NCBI GenBank assembly: GCA_964630235.1
Contig: CAZVUO010000003.1
Coordinates: forward strand, 310,001 to 374,000
Direction: 5' to 3'
Length of the DNA stretch: 64,000 nucleotides
Source of the DNA: JBFLYH01 sp964630235
GTDB taxonomy: Bacteria > Oederibacteriota > JAAXVQ01 > JAUVAV01
Below are positions 8,019-15,528 of this stretch, in pieces. Below the pieces are notes generated by a model. That model did not search any database, had not been told where the DNA came from, and saw only the letters and a list, made by a program, of their open reading frames with translations. The position numbers and the translations under genes are program-made. Positions within the stretch are counted from its first letter, which is position 1. Each line of letters opens with the position of its first letter.

Positions 8019-8140
8019 GGAGCCCCTCGGGCAAAGCCCGAGGTACCCACTTCCGCCCTCGTTACCCCGTCTTGGCGACATCCCCGGAGCAACGATTCCG
8101 TATTCACCCCCAAGCTCGGGGTGCCCTGCGGAGGGGATGT
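8019..8140. repeat. dispersed repeat family A, copy 2
   Basis: Matches 2851-2975 closely: hairpin GAGCCCCTCGGGCAAAGCCC, core CGACATCCCCGGAGCAACGA and end GCTCGGGGTGCCCTGCGGAG. The rest of the 307-bp gap 7985-8291 is AT-richer and contains no gene I can support. Confidence 0.8.
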
Positions 8141-8291
8141 TCCCAGGGGTTCATAGAGGAGTGAATCCGAACAAAGGCGGGAGGCAAGGAAGGACCCCCA
8201 GGGCACATAAGGGGATTGTATAGTTATTTAGGTAAAAATACACCTGTAATTCCGGAAAAATGCTACAGGCCTGACAGGGAGGTTAAAAGAC

Positions 8292-9305
8292 CTAGGGTTG
8301 GTCTTTGGGGGTCTGCGCCTGGCCGGTATCCGCGGCTGGCGGGACCTGCTGCCCGCGCGCGGCGCGCTGTTCGGGGTCGAGCAAGCAGCCTTCCTCGCAG
8401 GTCTGGCTGCACACATAATTGCAGGGCTCGATATGGATGGTCACGCTGGCCCCTGGCAGCCTCAGGCCGATCTCGGCGGTGATCTCCTTGGCCAGGCCGT
8501 GGGACACGGTGACCGACATCCTACCGTCCACCAGCAGGTGGAATTCCACGAAGCGGCTGGACCCGGCCTTGCGCGTGCGCAGGCGGTGGAAGCCCCGGGC
8601 CGGCGGCGCATGCCGGACAATGATCGCGCGGATGGCCAGCTCCTCCTCGGCGGTCAAACTCCGGTCCATCAGGTCCTTGCCCGCGTCCACGGTCAGCTTG
8701 AACGCGGCCCGGATGATGAGCAAGGCCACGCCGATGGCCGCCACCGGGTCGAGCCAGTGGAAGTGCACGCCCGGGAACACCTTCTCGCCCATCCAGATCA
8801 GGGCCAGGCCGGCCATGACCCCCATCGAGGTCCACACGTCCGTGCGCAAATGCCAGGCATCGGCCTGCAAGGCGTGCGATTCGGTCTCCTTGCCGACCTT
8901 GAAGAGCATGGCCGACACGATGAAATTGAGCAGGGCCGAGAACCCCATGACCAGCACGCCCAGGTTCACGGCCTCCAGGGGCTTGGGAACGATGAGCTTG
9001 TGAACCGCCTCGTAGATGATCCAGACCGCGGCCACGAAGATCAGGAGCGCCTCGATGGTGCCGGAGATGTTCTCGATCTTGCCGTGTCCGAACGGATGCT
9101 CGCGGTCCGCGGGCTTGTGCGAGGTGCGCACCGCGAACAAGGCGATGATCGCGGCCAAGAGGTCCACGCCGGAATGGATGGCCTCGGAGATAACGGACAC
9201 GGACCCGATCAGCAGCCCCACCACCACCTTGAGGATGACCAGGGTGGAGTTGGAGGCCACGGACAGCGCGGCCACCCAGGTTTTACGTTTGACGATATCG
9301 GTCAT
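8292..9305 (-). CDS. cation diffusion facilitator (CDF) metal exporter
   Basis: A 337-residue inner-membrane transporter that should export divalent cations (Zn, Fe, Mn or similar) by proton exchange. Six helices fit residues about 10-225. The metal site pairs are visible as HSGVD in helix 2 and HALQADAWHLRTD around helix 5, where the H-x3-D spacing is typical. PFGHGKIE is the conserved cytoplasmic loop. A cytoplasmic ferredoxin-like domain follows (about residues 225-290). Unusual is a tail with four Cys in regular C-x3-C-x3-C-x3-C spacing at residues 295-307, likely a metal-binding patch. The ATG at 9305 follows GGGAG. The downstream gene-free gap contains family A repeat. Confidence 0.9.
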   Translation of the reverse strand: MTDIVKRKTWVAALSVASNSTLVILKVVVGLLIGSVSVISEAIHSGVDLLAAIIALFAVRTSHKPADREHPFGHGKIENISGTIEALLIFVAAVWIIYEAVHKLIVPKPLEAVNLGVLVMGFSALLNFIVSAMLFKVGKETESHALQADAWHLRTDVWTSMGVMAGLALIWMGEKVFPGVHFHWLDPVAAIGVALLIIRAAFKLTVDAGKDLMDRSLTAEEELAIRAIIVRHAPPARGFHRLRTRKAGSSRFVEFHLLVDGRMSVTVSHGLAKEITAEIGLRLPGASVTIHIEPCNYVCSQTCEEGCLLDPEQRAARGQQVPPAADTGQAQTPKDQP

Positions 9306-9396
9306 GGAACGGTCTCCCGCCTGTATTGTAAGGGAACGCGGGCGAAATGAATACCGTTTTGCACTCGGCCCGCCTCACCTGCATCCAAAATAAATA

Positions 9397-9441
9397 GTAC
9401 TCCCCTCCTCCTTGAGGAGGGGCTAGGACAGGAAGAGGGTA
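9397..9441. repeat. short hairpin repeat related to family B
   Basis: CTCCCCTCCTCCTTGAGGAG then GGGCTAGGACAG forms a hairpin like the first half of the family B repeats at 1402 and 3043. It fills the gap between two minus-strand genes. Confidence 0.5.
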
Positions 9442-9447
9442 CCCGCC

Positions 9448-9768
9448 TCAGGTCTTGTCCGGGCCCGATTTTTTGTTCGTGTCCAGGCGCTGGACCGCTG
9501 ATTTCACGGCCAGACCCAGGGTCTGCCAAGCGCTTTCAGCGCCGGCTTTCAGGTCCTGCCACGCGCTGTCGGAGGCTTCCATCAGTTCCTTGAGCTTCTG
9601 GGCCACCACGAGACGTTGCGCTTGCAGCGCGGCGAGCTGTTTCTGGTACTCCTCCCTGGCCTGGGCGACCGTCTGGCTGCCCCGCTCGCTCAGCCGGTCA
9701 ATGGCCGCGTCCCATTCATCGAGCTTGGTTTTGAGCTGTTCGAGATACGCCTTGCGCTTGGGATCCAT
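9448..9768 (-). CDS. coiled-coil protein, sll1863-type stress response family
   Basis: A 106-residue, highly charged helical protein starting MDPKRKAYLEQLK. The ATG at 9768 has GGAGG 6-10 nt upstream. Residues 1-75 form a long heptad-like coiled coil rich in Gln, Glu, Lys and Leu; residues about 75-100 have the W-x-D-L-K-A-G-A-x-x-A-W block found in the sll1863-like family that responds to osmotic and redox stress in cyanobacteria. Function in that family is not established at the molecular level. No signal peptide is seen, so it is probably cytoplasmic. It follows the MFS gene by about 20 nt and may be co-transcribed with it. Confidence 0.7.
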   Translation of the reverse strand: MDPKRKAYLEQLKTKLDEWDAAIDRLSERGSQTVAQAREEYQKQLAALQAQRLVVAQKLKELMEASDSAWQDLKAGAESAWQTLGLAVKSAVQRLDTNKKSGPDKT

Positions 9769-9788
9769 GCTGTCCTCCAGTTTGGTTT

Positions 9789-11138
9789 TTAAGCCGTCCG
9801 CCGGCCCTGTTCCGGTTCCTGGACCGCGATCGCCAGCAGGACCAGGGAGACCAGGGCGATCAGGGCGCCGAAGCCAAAAGCCACGGTCCCGCCCAGGCCG
9901 GGAAACTTCGCGTCGAACACGCTGTACAGTATGCCGAAAATGACGCTGGCCGGCAGGGCGCCCAAGCCGACCGCGAAATTGTACATGCCAAAAGCGCTGC
10001 CCCGGTTCCCCTCGCCGACCAGGTCCGCGACGAACGCCTTTTCGGCGCCTTCCGAGAACGCGTAGAACAGGGCGTAAACCGCGAACAGCGCGAAGGTCGC
10101 GGCGATCTGCCACCCGGCCGGAAGGAACACGATCAGGGCGAACCCCAGATAGACGAAGGCGTAGATGGCCCAGCCGATACTGATGACCACTTTGCGCCCG
10201 ATCCGGTCCGACAGCGCCCCCAACGGGGTGGAAAAAACCACTTTGATGACATGGAAGAACGCCCAGATCAGGGGCAGAAACAGGATATTGATGACCTGCG
10301 CCTGGGAGGCCGCGCTCCCGAAGCGCGAGACCAGGTCGCGCAGGGGCGGGAAGGAGTTGACCAGGTTCAGGACCGCGCCGCTTTTCCGGACCGCCTCCTC
10401 GACCCGGAACAGCAGAAAGGCGTCCGAGGAATTTCCCAGCGTGAACAGGATGATGACGGACAGATAGGTGATAAAGTTTTTATCGAAGGTTTTGAGGGAA
10501 AAGTTAAAGCCTTTTCCGTTGGCGCCGGCGGACGGTTTTTCTTTAATAAAAAAAACGATCGTGGCCACGGCCAACAGTCCTGGAATAATCGAGAGCAAGA
10601 AGGTCCACCGCAATACCTGGAGCGGGTCCTGCATGTGGAACCCGATAAAGAGCAGCAACAGGGCGGCTATGGCGAGCAAAGGTCCGAGGACCGCGCCGGC
10701 ATGGTCCATGGCCCGGTGGAACCCGTAGGATTTACCCCGGATGCTCCCATCCACCGAGGAGGCGATGAGCGCGTCGCGGGGGGCGGTCCGGATGCCCTTG
10801 CCCACGCGGTCGAACATTCTGACGATGATGATCTCCCAGCCGGCCGAGACCAGGCCGGTGAGGGGCCGGACAAAGCTTGAGATGGCGTACCCGATCAGGA
10901 CCAGGAGCTTGCGTTTGCCGAGTTTGTCCGACAGGATGCCGCTGACCAGTTTCAGCATGGCGGCGGTCGTCTCGGCGATCCCCTCGATGAAGCCGAGCAC
11001 GATGGCGCCGGAACCAAGCAGGGCGACAAAGACCGGCACCAGCGGATAGATCATCTCCGACGCGGCGTCGGTGAACAGGCTGACCAGGCCCAGCATGATC
11101 ACGGCCAGCGGGATTTTTTTCTGGTCGTTTTTTCGCAT
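9789..11138 (-). CDS. MFS transporter
   Basis: A 449-residue polytopic inner-membrane protein with twelve hydrophobic segments. The motif-A loop between helices 2 and 3 reads SDKLGKRK, and the corresponding loop in the second half reads SDRIGRK, both diagnostic of the major facilitator superfamily. DRVGKGIRTAPRDALIA between helices 4 and 5 resembles a group of uncharacterised MFS exporters in anaerobes. The substrate cannot be told from sequence; drug or metabolite efflux is likely. GGAG lies 7 nt before the ATG at 11138. The coiled-coil gene follows and the methyltransferase gene lies upstream on the same strand. Confidence 0.85.
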   Translation of the reverse strand: MRKNDQKKIPLAVIMLGLVSLFTDAASEMIYPLVPVFVALLGSGAIVLGFIEGIAETTAAMLKLVSGILSDKLGKRKLLVLIGYAISSFVRPLTGLVSAGWEIIIVRMFDRVGKGIRTAPRDALIASSVDGSIRGKSYGFHRAMDHAGAVLGPLLAIAALLLLFIGFHMQDPLQVLRWTFLLSIIPGLLAVATIVFFIKEKPSAGANGKGFNFSLKTFDKNFITYLSVIILFTLGNSSDAFLLFRVEEAVRKSGAVLNLVNSFPPLRDLVSRFGSAASQAQVINILFLPLIWAFFHVIKVVFSTPLGALSDRIGRKVVISIGWAIYAFVYLGFALIVFLPAGWQIAATFALFAVYALFYAFSEGAEKAFVADLVGEGNRGSAFGMYNFAVGLGALPASVIFGILYSVFDAKFPGLGGTVAFGFGALIALVSLVLLAIAVQEPEQGRRTA

Positions 11139-11171
11139 TCAGGGACTCCGGTTTTCCTCGCGCCCGCGCCG

Positions 11172-11792
11172 CTACCGGGGCTTGCGGGCCGTCATCAGGA
11201 AGATCGTGAAAGTTTTTTCCTTCCCGTTTTTAAGTGTCTTCACCCGCCGGTACGCTTCATGAAACCGTATATCTTCAAATCCGGCGCCGGCAAAGATCTT
11301 GTGCAATTCCGAACGGCTGAAGCCATTGTGCCGGGCGGCGCCGGGCGCGGAATGGAACGTTCCGTCCTCCTCATCCAGGTCCGCGATCGCGAGCTGGCCG
11401 TCCGGCCGCAGGGCCGCCCAGAAGGCCCGCGCCACGGCCCGCGTGTCCTGGATATGATGCAGCGCCATGGAGCTGGCGATCACATCCGCGGCCGGGAGCT
11501 GGACGCCTGCATCCTCGGCCGATCCTTTGAAAAGCTCCACGTTCCCGATCTGCTGCTGGGCCAGCTTGGCTGCCAGGGCGTCCAACATGCCCTGCGAAGT
11601 GTCAACCGCGACCACCTTGCCCACATAGGGCCGCAACTTCAGCGCGATCAGGCCCGTGCCGGCTCCGTAATCCAGCAGGACCTGGTCCGCTTGCAATCGC
11701 AGGTGCCGGACCATGGCGTCGGCAATGCCCTCTGCCATGCGCACCCGCTGGAGGTCCTGGTCCCATTCTTTCGCCGCGTGGTCGAAATGCAT
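11172..11792 (-). CDS. class I SAM-dependent methyltransferase
   Basis: A 206-residue cytoplasmic enzyme with a Rossmann-like fold. Motif I is LLDYGAGTG (about residues 39-47), the acidic residue binding the SAM ribose is in VAVDTS, and the motif VIASSMALHHIQD lies near residues 105-117, typical of UbiE/small-molecule methyltransferases. It opens with FDHAAKEWDQD, a helix also typical of that group. The methyl acceptor is unknown. The gene stands between the MFS gene and a repeat-containing gap. The ribosome binding site (GAGGGTGGCG) is imperfect. Confidence 0.85.
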   Translation of the reverse strand: MHFDHAAKEWDQDLQRVRMAEGIADAMVRHLRLQADQVLLDYGAGTGLIALKLRPYVGKVVAVDTSQGMLDALAAKLAQQQIGNVELFKGSAEDAGVQLPAADVIASSMALHHIQDTRAVARAFWAALRPDGQLAIADLDEEDGTFHSAPGAARHNGFSRSELHKIFAGAGFEDIRFHEAYRRVKTLKNGKEKTFTIFLMTARKPR

Positions 11793-11924
11793 CCTCGCGC
11801 CACCCTCTTCCTTTCTCCCCGGATGGATCCTTCCCGCATCTTCCGCAAGCGGTCTGTTCCGGCGCGTGGCGCGCGGCAGGGCGCGGAGTGACTATCCCCC
11901 GCTTTCAACTCCTGGTTGCCCACG

Positions 11925-11988
11925 CGTGGCGACATCCACGAAGCAACGATTCCGCATTCACGCCCCTGCGGAAGGGATGGAGGGATTG
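11925..11988. repeat. dispersed repeat family A, partial copy
   Basis: GGCGACATCCACGAAGCAAC and the following ATTCCGCATTCACGCCCCTG match the core of the copies at 2851 and 8019, without the outer hairpins. Confidence 0.55.
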
Positions 11989-12035
11989 AAAGGCGGGCCC
12001 GGCCGCAGCGCGGCGGCCGGTTTCGGGGGCCGTGT

Positions 12036-12662
12036 CTACTTTTCAGGCTCCAGCAGCGTGATCGTGCTGGTGTTGTCCCCGCCGGACACCGAGCGGACCT
12101 CGTAGCGCCTGCCCTTCGCGTCCTTGGCCTCCCAGCCCGTGATCCCGCCGCCCGGGACCTCATCGCAGTACCAGTTTTCTCGGCCGGTCAGGGTCTGCAA
12201 GAACTCCTGGTATTCCTTGTATGACACCTGCTTGCCGTTGATCTTGTAATGAGGCGTGCTGTCCTGCGGAGCCGCCTCAGCGGGCCACTTGATCTCCATG
12301 CGCTTGACCTCCACGAGCCTCCCCGGCGTTTTTTCCGCTTCCCCGCCCCGCTTCACGACCAGCCTGGCCGTACTGCCCACTTCCCCGCGCAACAGGTTCA
12401 GCACGATGGAGCGGAATTCCTTGCCCGCGACCGGCTCTTGGTCCACGTGCGTGATCACGTCGCCAGGTTCGATCCCGGCGGCTTTGGCCGGAGTGCCGGG
12501 TAAAACACCCAGCACCACGATAGGGCCGAGATGGTCCTGGGTTTCCTGCGTGTACAGCTGGGCGACGTTCAGACCCAGGCCGCCGAACCGCTCCGGTTCC
12601 GCGGCCCCGAGGACGCCGGCGGCGGCCGCCGCGAGGATCAGGGATGCCAGCAGGCGTTTCAT
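12036..12662 (-). CDS. secreted PDZ-domain protein
   Basis: A 208-residue protein with a signal peptide (hydrophobic residues 5-20, AAEPE cleavage region). Residues about 25-105 form a PDZ domain: the carboxylate-binding loop GLGLNV, then GVLPGTPAKAAGIEPGDVI, and the terminal strand GSTARLVVKRGG. The remainder, about 100 residues, contains a second small domain with Trp and Cys residues and no recognised family. No protease domain is present, so the PDZ probably binds C-termini or unfolded segments in the periplasm. AAGGAGGG lies 7 nt before the ATG at 12662. The upstream gene at 12690 is only 27 nt away, so the two may form an operon. Confidence 0.75.
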   Translation of the reverse strand: MKRLLASLILAAAAAGVLGAAEPERFGGLGLNVAQLYTQETQDHLGPIVVLGVLPGTPAKAAGIEPGDVITHVDQEPVAGKEFRSIVLNLLRGEVGSTARLVVKRGGEAEKTPGRLVEVKRMEIKWPAEAAPQDSTPHYKINGKQVSYKEYQEFLQTLTGRENWYCDEVPGGGITGWEAKDAKGRRYEVRSVSGGDNTSTITLLEPEK

Positions 12663-12689
12663 GTCAGGACCCTCCTTGGAGAAGGCGGC

Positions 12690-13241
12690 CTACCCGGCTT
12701 GCTGCCAGGCGATCTCCCAGCGCCAGGCCGCCGGATTAGCCCCGTCAAAGATCACGCTGATGCCCTTGGACCCGGTCAGCTCCAGCACGGCCTGGATGTA
12801 GCCGGTCACGAGGTCGCATTGGTACGGCTCGAAATCAACCGCGTCGGTCACGGTCATGACCGCGCGGCCCGGCCCAAGGTCGTCGGTCTGCGCATTGCCC
12901 GCGGCGTTGAACAGGCGCCACATGTTCGCGGTCCGCTTCATGACGAAGGACACGCTCGGGATGCGGAGAAAGACGCTGTACAGGCCGCTCATGGTTTCCA
13001 GGGCCAGGACCCGTCCCAGCTCGACCATGGCCCGGGGATGGCCCGGGAACAGCAGGTGCGCACCGATGGCCAGGATATCCCGTTCTTCCAGGTCCGTGAT
13101 CCAGGTGGAAACCGTGGAGTACTGGTAAATATTCAGGCTCTCGGGGGACAGTTCGGAGCGCAGCTTGGCTTCCAGATCCGGATGCTTCTTGTTCAGGATT
13201 TTTTTCAGGGTCAGGGTGTTGGTGGCTTTAACCTTGTTCAT
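12690..13241 (-). CDS. DUF2378-like protein, possible sensory or heme-NO-binding-type fold
   Basis: A 183-residue soluble protein. The ATG at 13241 (GGAG 6 nt upstream) is preferred to a TTG at 13268. The N-terminal half is helical and has HPDLEAKLRSEL and IGAHLLFPGHP segments; the second half is beta-rich and ends with two Trp (AAWRWEIAW). This layout resembles the DUF2378/TIGR02265 family described from myxobacteria, which is related to V4R/H-NOX-associated folds. The match is by general pattern only and I am unsure. It lies between the DUF1302 gene and the PDZ gene on the same strand. Confidence 0.45.
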   Translation of the reverse strand: MNKVKATNTLTLKKILNKKHPDLEAKLRSELSPESLNIYQYSTVSTWITDLEERDILAIGAHLLFPGHPRAMVELGRVLALETMSGLYSVFLRIPSVSFVMKRTANMWRLFNAAGNAQTDDLGPGRAVMTVTDAVDFEPYQCDLVTGYIQAVLELTGSKGISVIFDGANPAAWRWEIAWQQAG

Positions 13242-13393
13242 GTCCGGCTCCGGGAAAAGGTCGGGCAAACACGCGACCGTATTTTCCTACAATCGTCCCG
13301 GCAGGACCAGGGGAAAATGCGGGCAGGGACGACCGGCCGCCCCTGCCTTGGATGGCGGCAGAACACGCATCTCTTCCCGGCCGGGACCGCCGG

Positions 13394-14764
13394 TTAAAAA
13401 CTGTACTTGGCTTTGAAAAAAACCTCGTCCAGGTCCGCGGCCTGGCCAAAGGTGGTGCCTGGAGCGCCCCAGATCCAGCGCCCGCCCAAAACCAGGCTGA
13501 TATTGTCGAACGGTTTGTACTCGGCCTGCGGCATGGCGAGAAAGCTGTAATGCTCGGAAAAACGCCTGATATCCCGGACCTCCAGGCCGACACCCACGGG
13601 CGTGAGCTTGAGCATGTCCGGGACAGCGTCCCAGTCCAGGTTCAGGAACACATAATCGCCCAGGTTGACCTGCCCCCGTTCGTGCAAAAAACCGTGCAGG
13701 TACTGGACATTGGCGTACACACCGCCCGGAAAGGTGTAGTCCGCGCCGAGCAGGTACCGGACATAGGGCCTGGCCTCGAGCACGGTCTGTTCGGGGAACG
13801 ACAGACCGTAAGCCGCCAGCAGCACCTGGGTCGCCGGGTCCGGGTCATACACCAGCCGGATTTCCTCGGGGATCACCACCGCCGCCTCGGCCCAGCACCC
13901 CACGCCGCCGATGGCGCCAGCCGCGTCCACCCCGATGACCTGCTGCCGCGCGTAGACCAGGTCCACCGTCAGTCCCGTTATGCCGGCCAGGCCCGATTCG
14001 ATGTGCACGGTCCTCACCAGAGGCAGGTCGTCGCGGCCATAGAGATAGCTCACCGAAACGTCGGTCCCCGCCAGGTTGGCGCTGAGCTTGACGCCGGCCG
14101 AGGAACCGGAAGCAAGGTCGGCCGGCGGCAGCAGCACCTGGTCCGCGACCGGCACCAGCGCCAGCAGGTCCGGCAGATCCTGGTCAGGCACGAGCGCCCG
14201 CTGCCACGCGCCTTTGGGCAGAACGGCCGGCGTGAAGAAAGGGACCCAGACCGCGGACAGCGTGGCCTCGCCCAGGGAATAGGACAGCACCAGTGAATCC
14301 GAACCCAGATGCCGGCCGTAATCCCACAGGTCCTCCAGATCGTCGGGGTTGACATTATCCGTGGGATTGATCTTGTCGCCCCGGCCCCAGGCGATCCGCT
14401 GGCGCCCGATCTGCAGGCGCAGACCGTCGAGGAGCAGGCCGCGCACATCCAGGTACGCCTCGCGCAGGTCCACGTCCTGGGGCGCGACCGCGGACCTGAG
14501 GGTCAGGTCCGCGGTGGAGGCGGCCGCGGGATAGTCCAGGGAGCGTACCCACACCTCGCCGAAGAACCGGGTGTTCTCCGAAGGCTCGGCCTCGGCCCGC
14601 AGGGCCAGCCGGTATTCATGCCAGGTCCAAGCGTGCGGGTCGTTCATGGCCAGCCGGTTCTCGGCCTGCAGGTAGCCGCTCCAGTCCAGGGCCAGGCCCG
14701 GCGCGGCGGCCAGCAACCCCGCGGTCAGCGTCAGCCCGGCGCAAAGGAACGAACGTCCGCGCAT
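13394..14764 (-). CDS. DUF1302-like outer-membrane beta-barrel protein
   Basis: A 456-residue protein with a signal peptide (residues 1-25, cleavage after PGLA) and a C-terminal Phe in AKYSF, typical of outer-membrane proteins recognised by BamA. The segment IGRQRIAWGRGDKINPTD around residue 120 is a signature of the DUF1302 family, and alternating hydrophobic strands with aromatic girdles continue to the end. DUF1302 barrels are nearly always encoded next to an RND/MMPL transporter and a LolA-like protein, as here, and are thought to move hydrophobic compounds or lipids across the envelope. AGGAGG lies 6 nt before the ATG at 14764; the LolA-like gene ends 10 nt upstream. Confidence 0.85.
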   Translation of the reverse strand: MRGRSFLCAGLTLTAGLLAAAPGLALDWSGYLQAENRLAMNDPHAWTWHEYRLALRAEAEPSENTRFFGEVWVRSLDYPAAASTADLTLRSAVAPQDVDLREAYLDVRGLLLDGLRLQIGRQRIAWGRGDKINPTDNVNPDDLEDLWDYGRHLGSDSLVLSYSLGEATLSAVWVPFFTPAVLPKGAWQRALVPDQDLPDLLALVPVADQVLLPPADLASGSSAGVKLSANLAGTDVSVSYLYGRDDLPLVRTVHIESGLAGITGLTVDLVYARQQVIGVDAAGAIGGVGCWAEAAVVIPEEIRLVYDPDPATQVLLAAYGLSFPEQTVLEARPYVRYLLGADYTFPGGVYANVQYLHGFLHERGQVNLGDYVFLNLDWDAVPDMLKLTPVGVGLEVRDIRRFSEHYSFLAMPQAEYKPFDNISLVLGGRWIWGAPGTTFGQAADLDEVFFKAKYSF

Positions 14765-14774
14765 GGCACGCCTC

Positions 14775-15527
14775 CTATCGGCTCAGATACTGCTCGGTGA
14801 AATGGCTGTCCGGTATCCCCGTGTCGAACTTCGCTTCGCTGATGGTCATCCGCGACGTGTGCTGGGTGCGCACGTCCTGCATGGTCTTCTCGAAGGCCTC
14901 CCAGTATCCGCCCAGCTGGCGGATGTCGCTTAAGGTCATGACCTTGTACAGCTGGCCGGCGCGGTCGTAATACTCGGTGCGGCGGGAATAAAAGTTGTCC
15001 TGCCCCACCCACATTTTCAAACGGGTGTACTCGGAAGTTTGCCCGGCCTTCAGGGTCAGCTCGAGCACGAAGTCGCCGCCCTCGTCCGCCAGCCGTTTGG
15101 CGTTCCATTTCTCGGAATACCGCCGGGCCTCCATGTCCTCGTAGGAAAAATCCGTGCCCGCGAAACGCTGGTTCTTGACGTGCGAAGCGATGCGCCGGGT
15201 CTTCTTGAACGCCGGCAGATAGAGATACATGCGTTCGCCCGGCAGGGACAGGAACGCAATGCCCTTCTGGTCCTGCGGCGCGAGAAATTTGGTCAGGCGC
15301 TTGTCCCGGCCTTTCTCCTCGAGCATCAGGGTGCGGGATTTTTCTTTCCCCTGCTTGTCTTTCAGCACCAGGGTGACCGTGACGGTTTTGTCCTTGGCCG
15401 CCATGAACACGTCATCCACCTGGGCCAGGATCTGGTCTCCGGTCAGGTCCTCCCCGGCGGCCAGGGCCGGGGGCGCGGGAGCGAGCAGCAGGACCGCCAA
15501 ACACCAACCATGCCTGAACATGCGCAT
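14775..15527 (-). CDS. LolA-like outer membrane lipoprotein-sorting protein
   Basis: A 250-residue periplasmic protein with a signal peptide (residues 1-22, ALAAGED). The rest matches the LolA/LppX-type half-barrel family that carries lipidated cargo: long beta strands such as TVTVTLVLKD, RTLMLEEKG and ERMYLYLPAF, and the block FAGTDFSYEDME found in the RND-associated subgroup. It probably shuttles a hydrophobic substrate between the MMPL pump encoded upstream and the barrel encoded downstream. Start ATG at 15527 has AAGGAGG upstream, within the end of the transporter gene; the two coding regions are separated by one base. Confidence 0.85.
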   Translation of the reverse strand: MRMFRHGWCLAVLLLAPAPPALAAGEDLTGDQILAQVDDVFMAAKDKTVTVTLVLKDKQGKEKSRTLMLEEKGRDKRLTKFLAPQDQKGIAFLSLPGERMYLYLPAFKKTRRIASHVKNQRFAGTDFSYEDMEARRYSEKWNAKRLADEGGDFVLELTLKAGQTSEYTRLKMWVGQDNFYSRRTEYYDRAGQLYKVMTLSDIRQLGGYWEAFEKTMQDVRTQHTSRMTISEAKFDTGIPDSHFTEQYLSR

Positions 15528-15528
15528 A

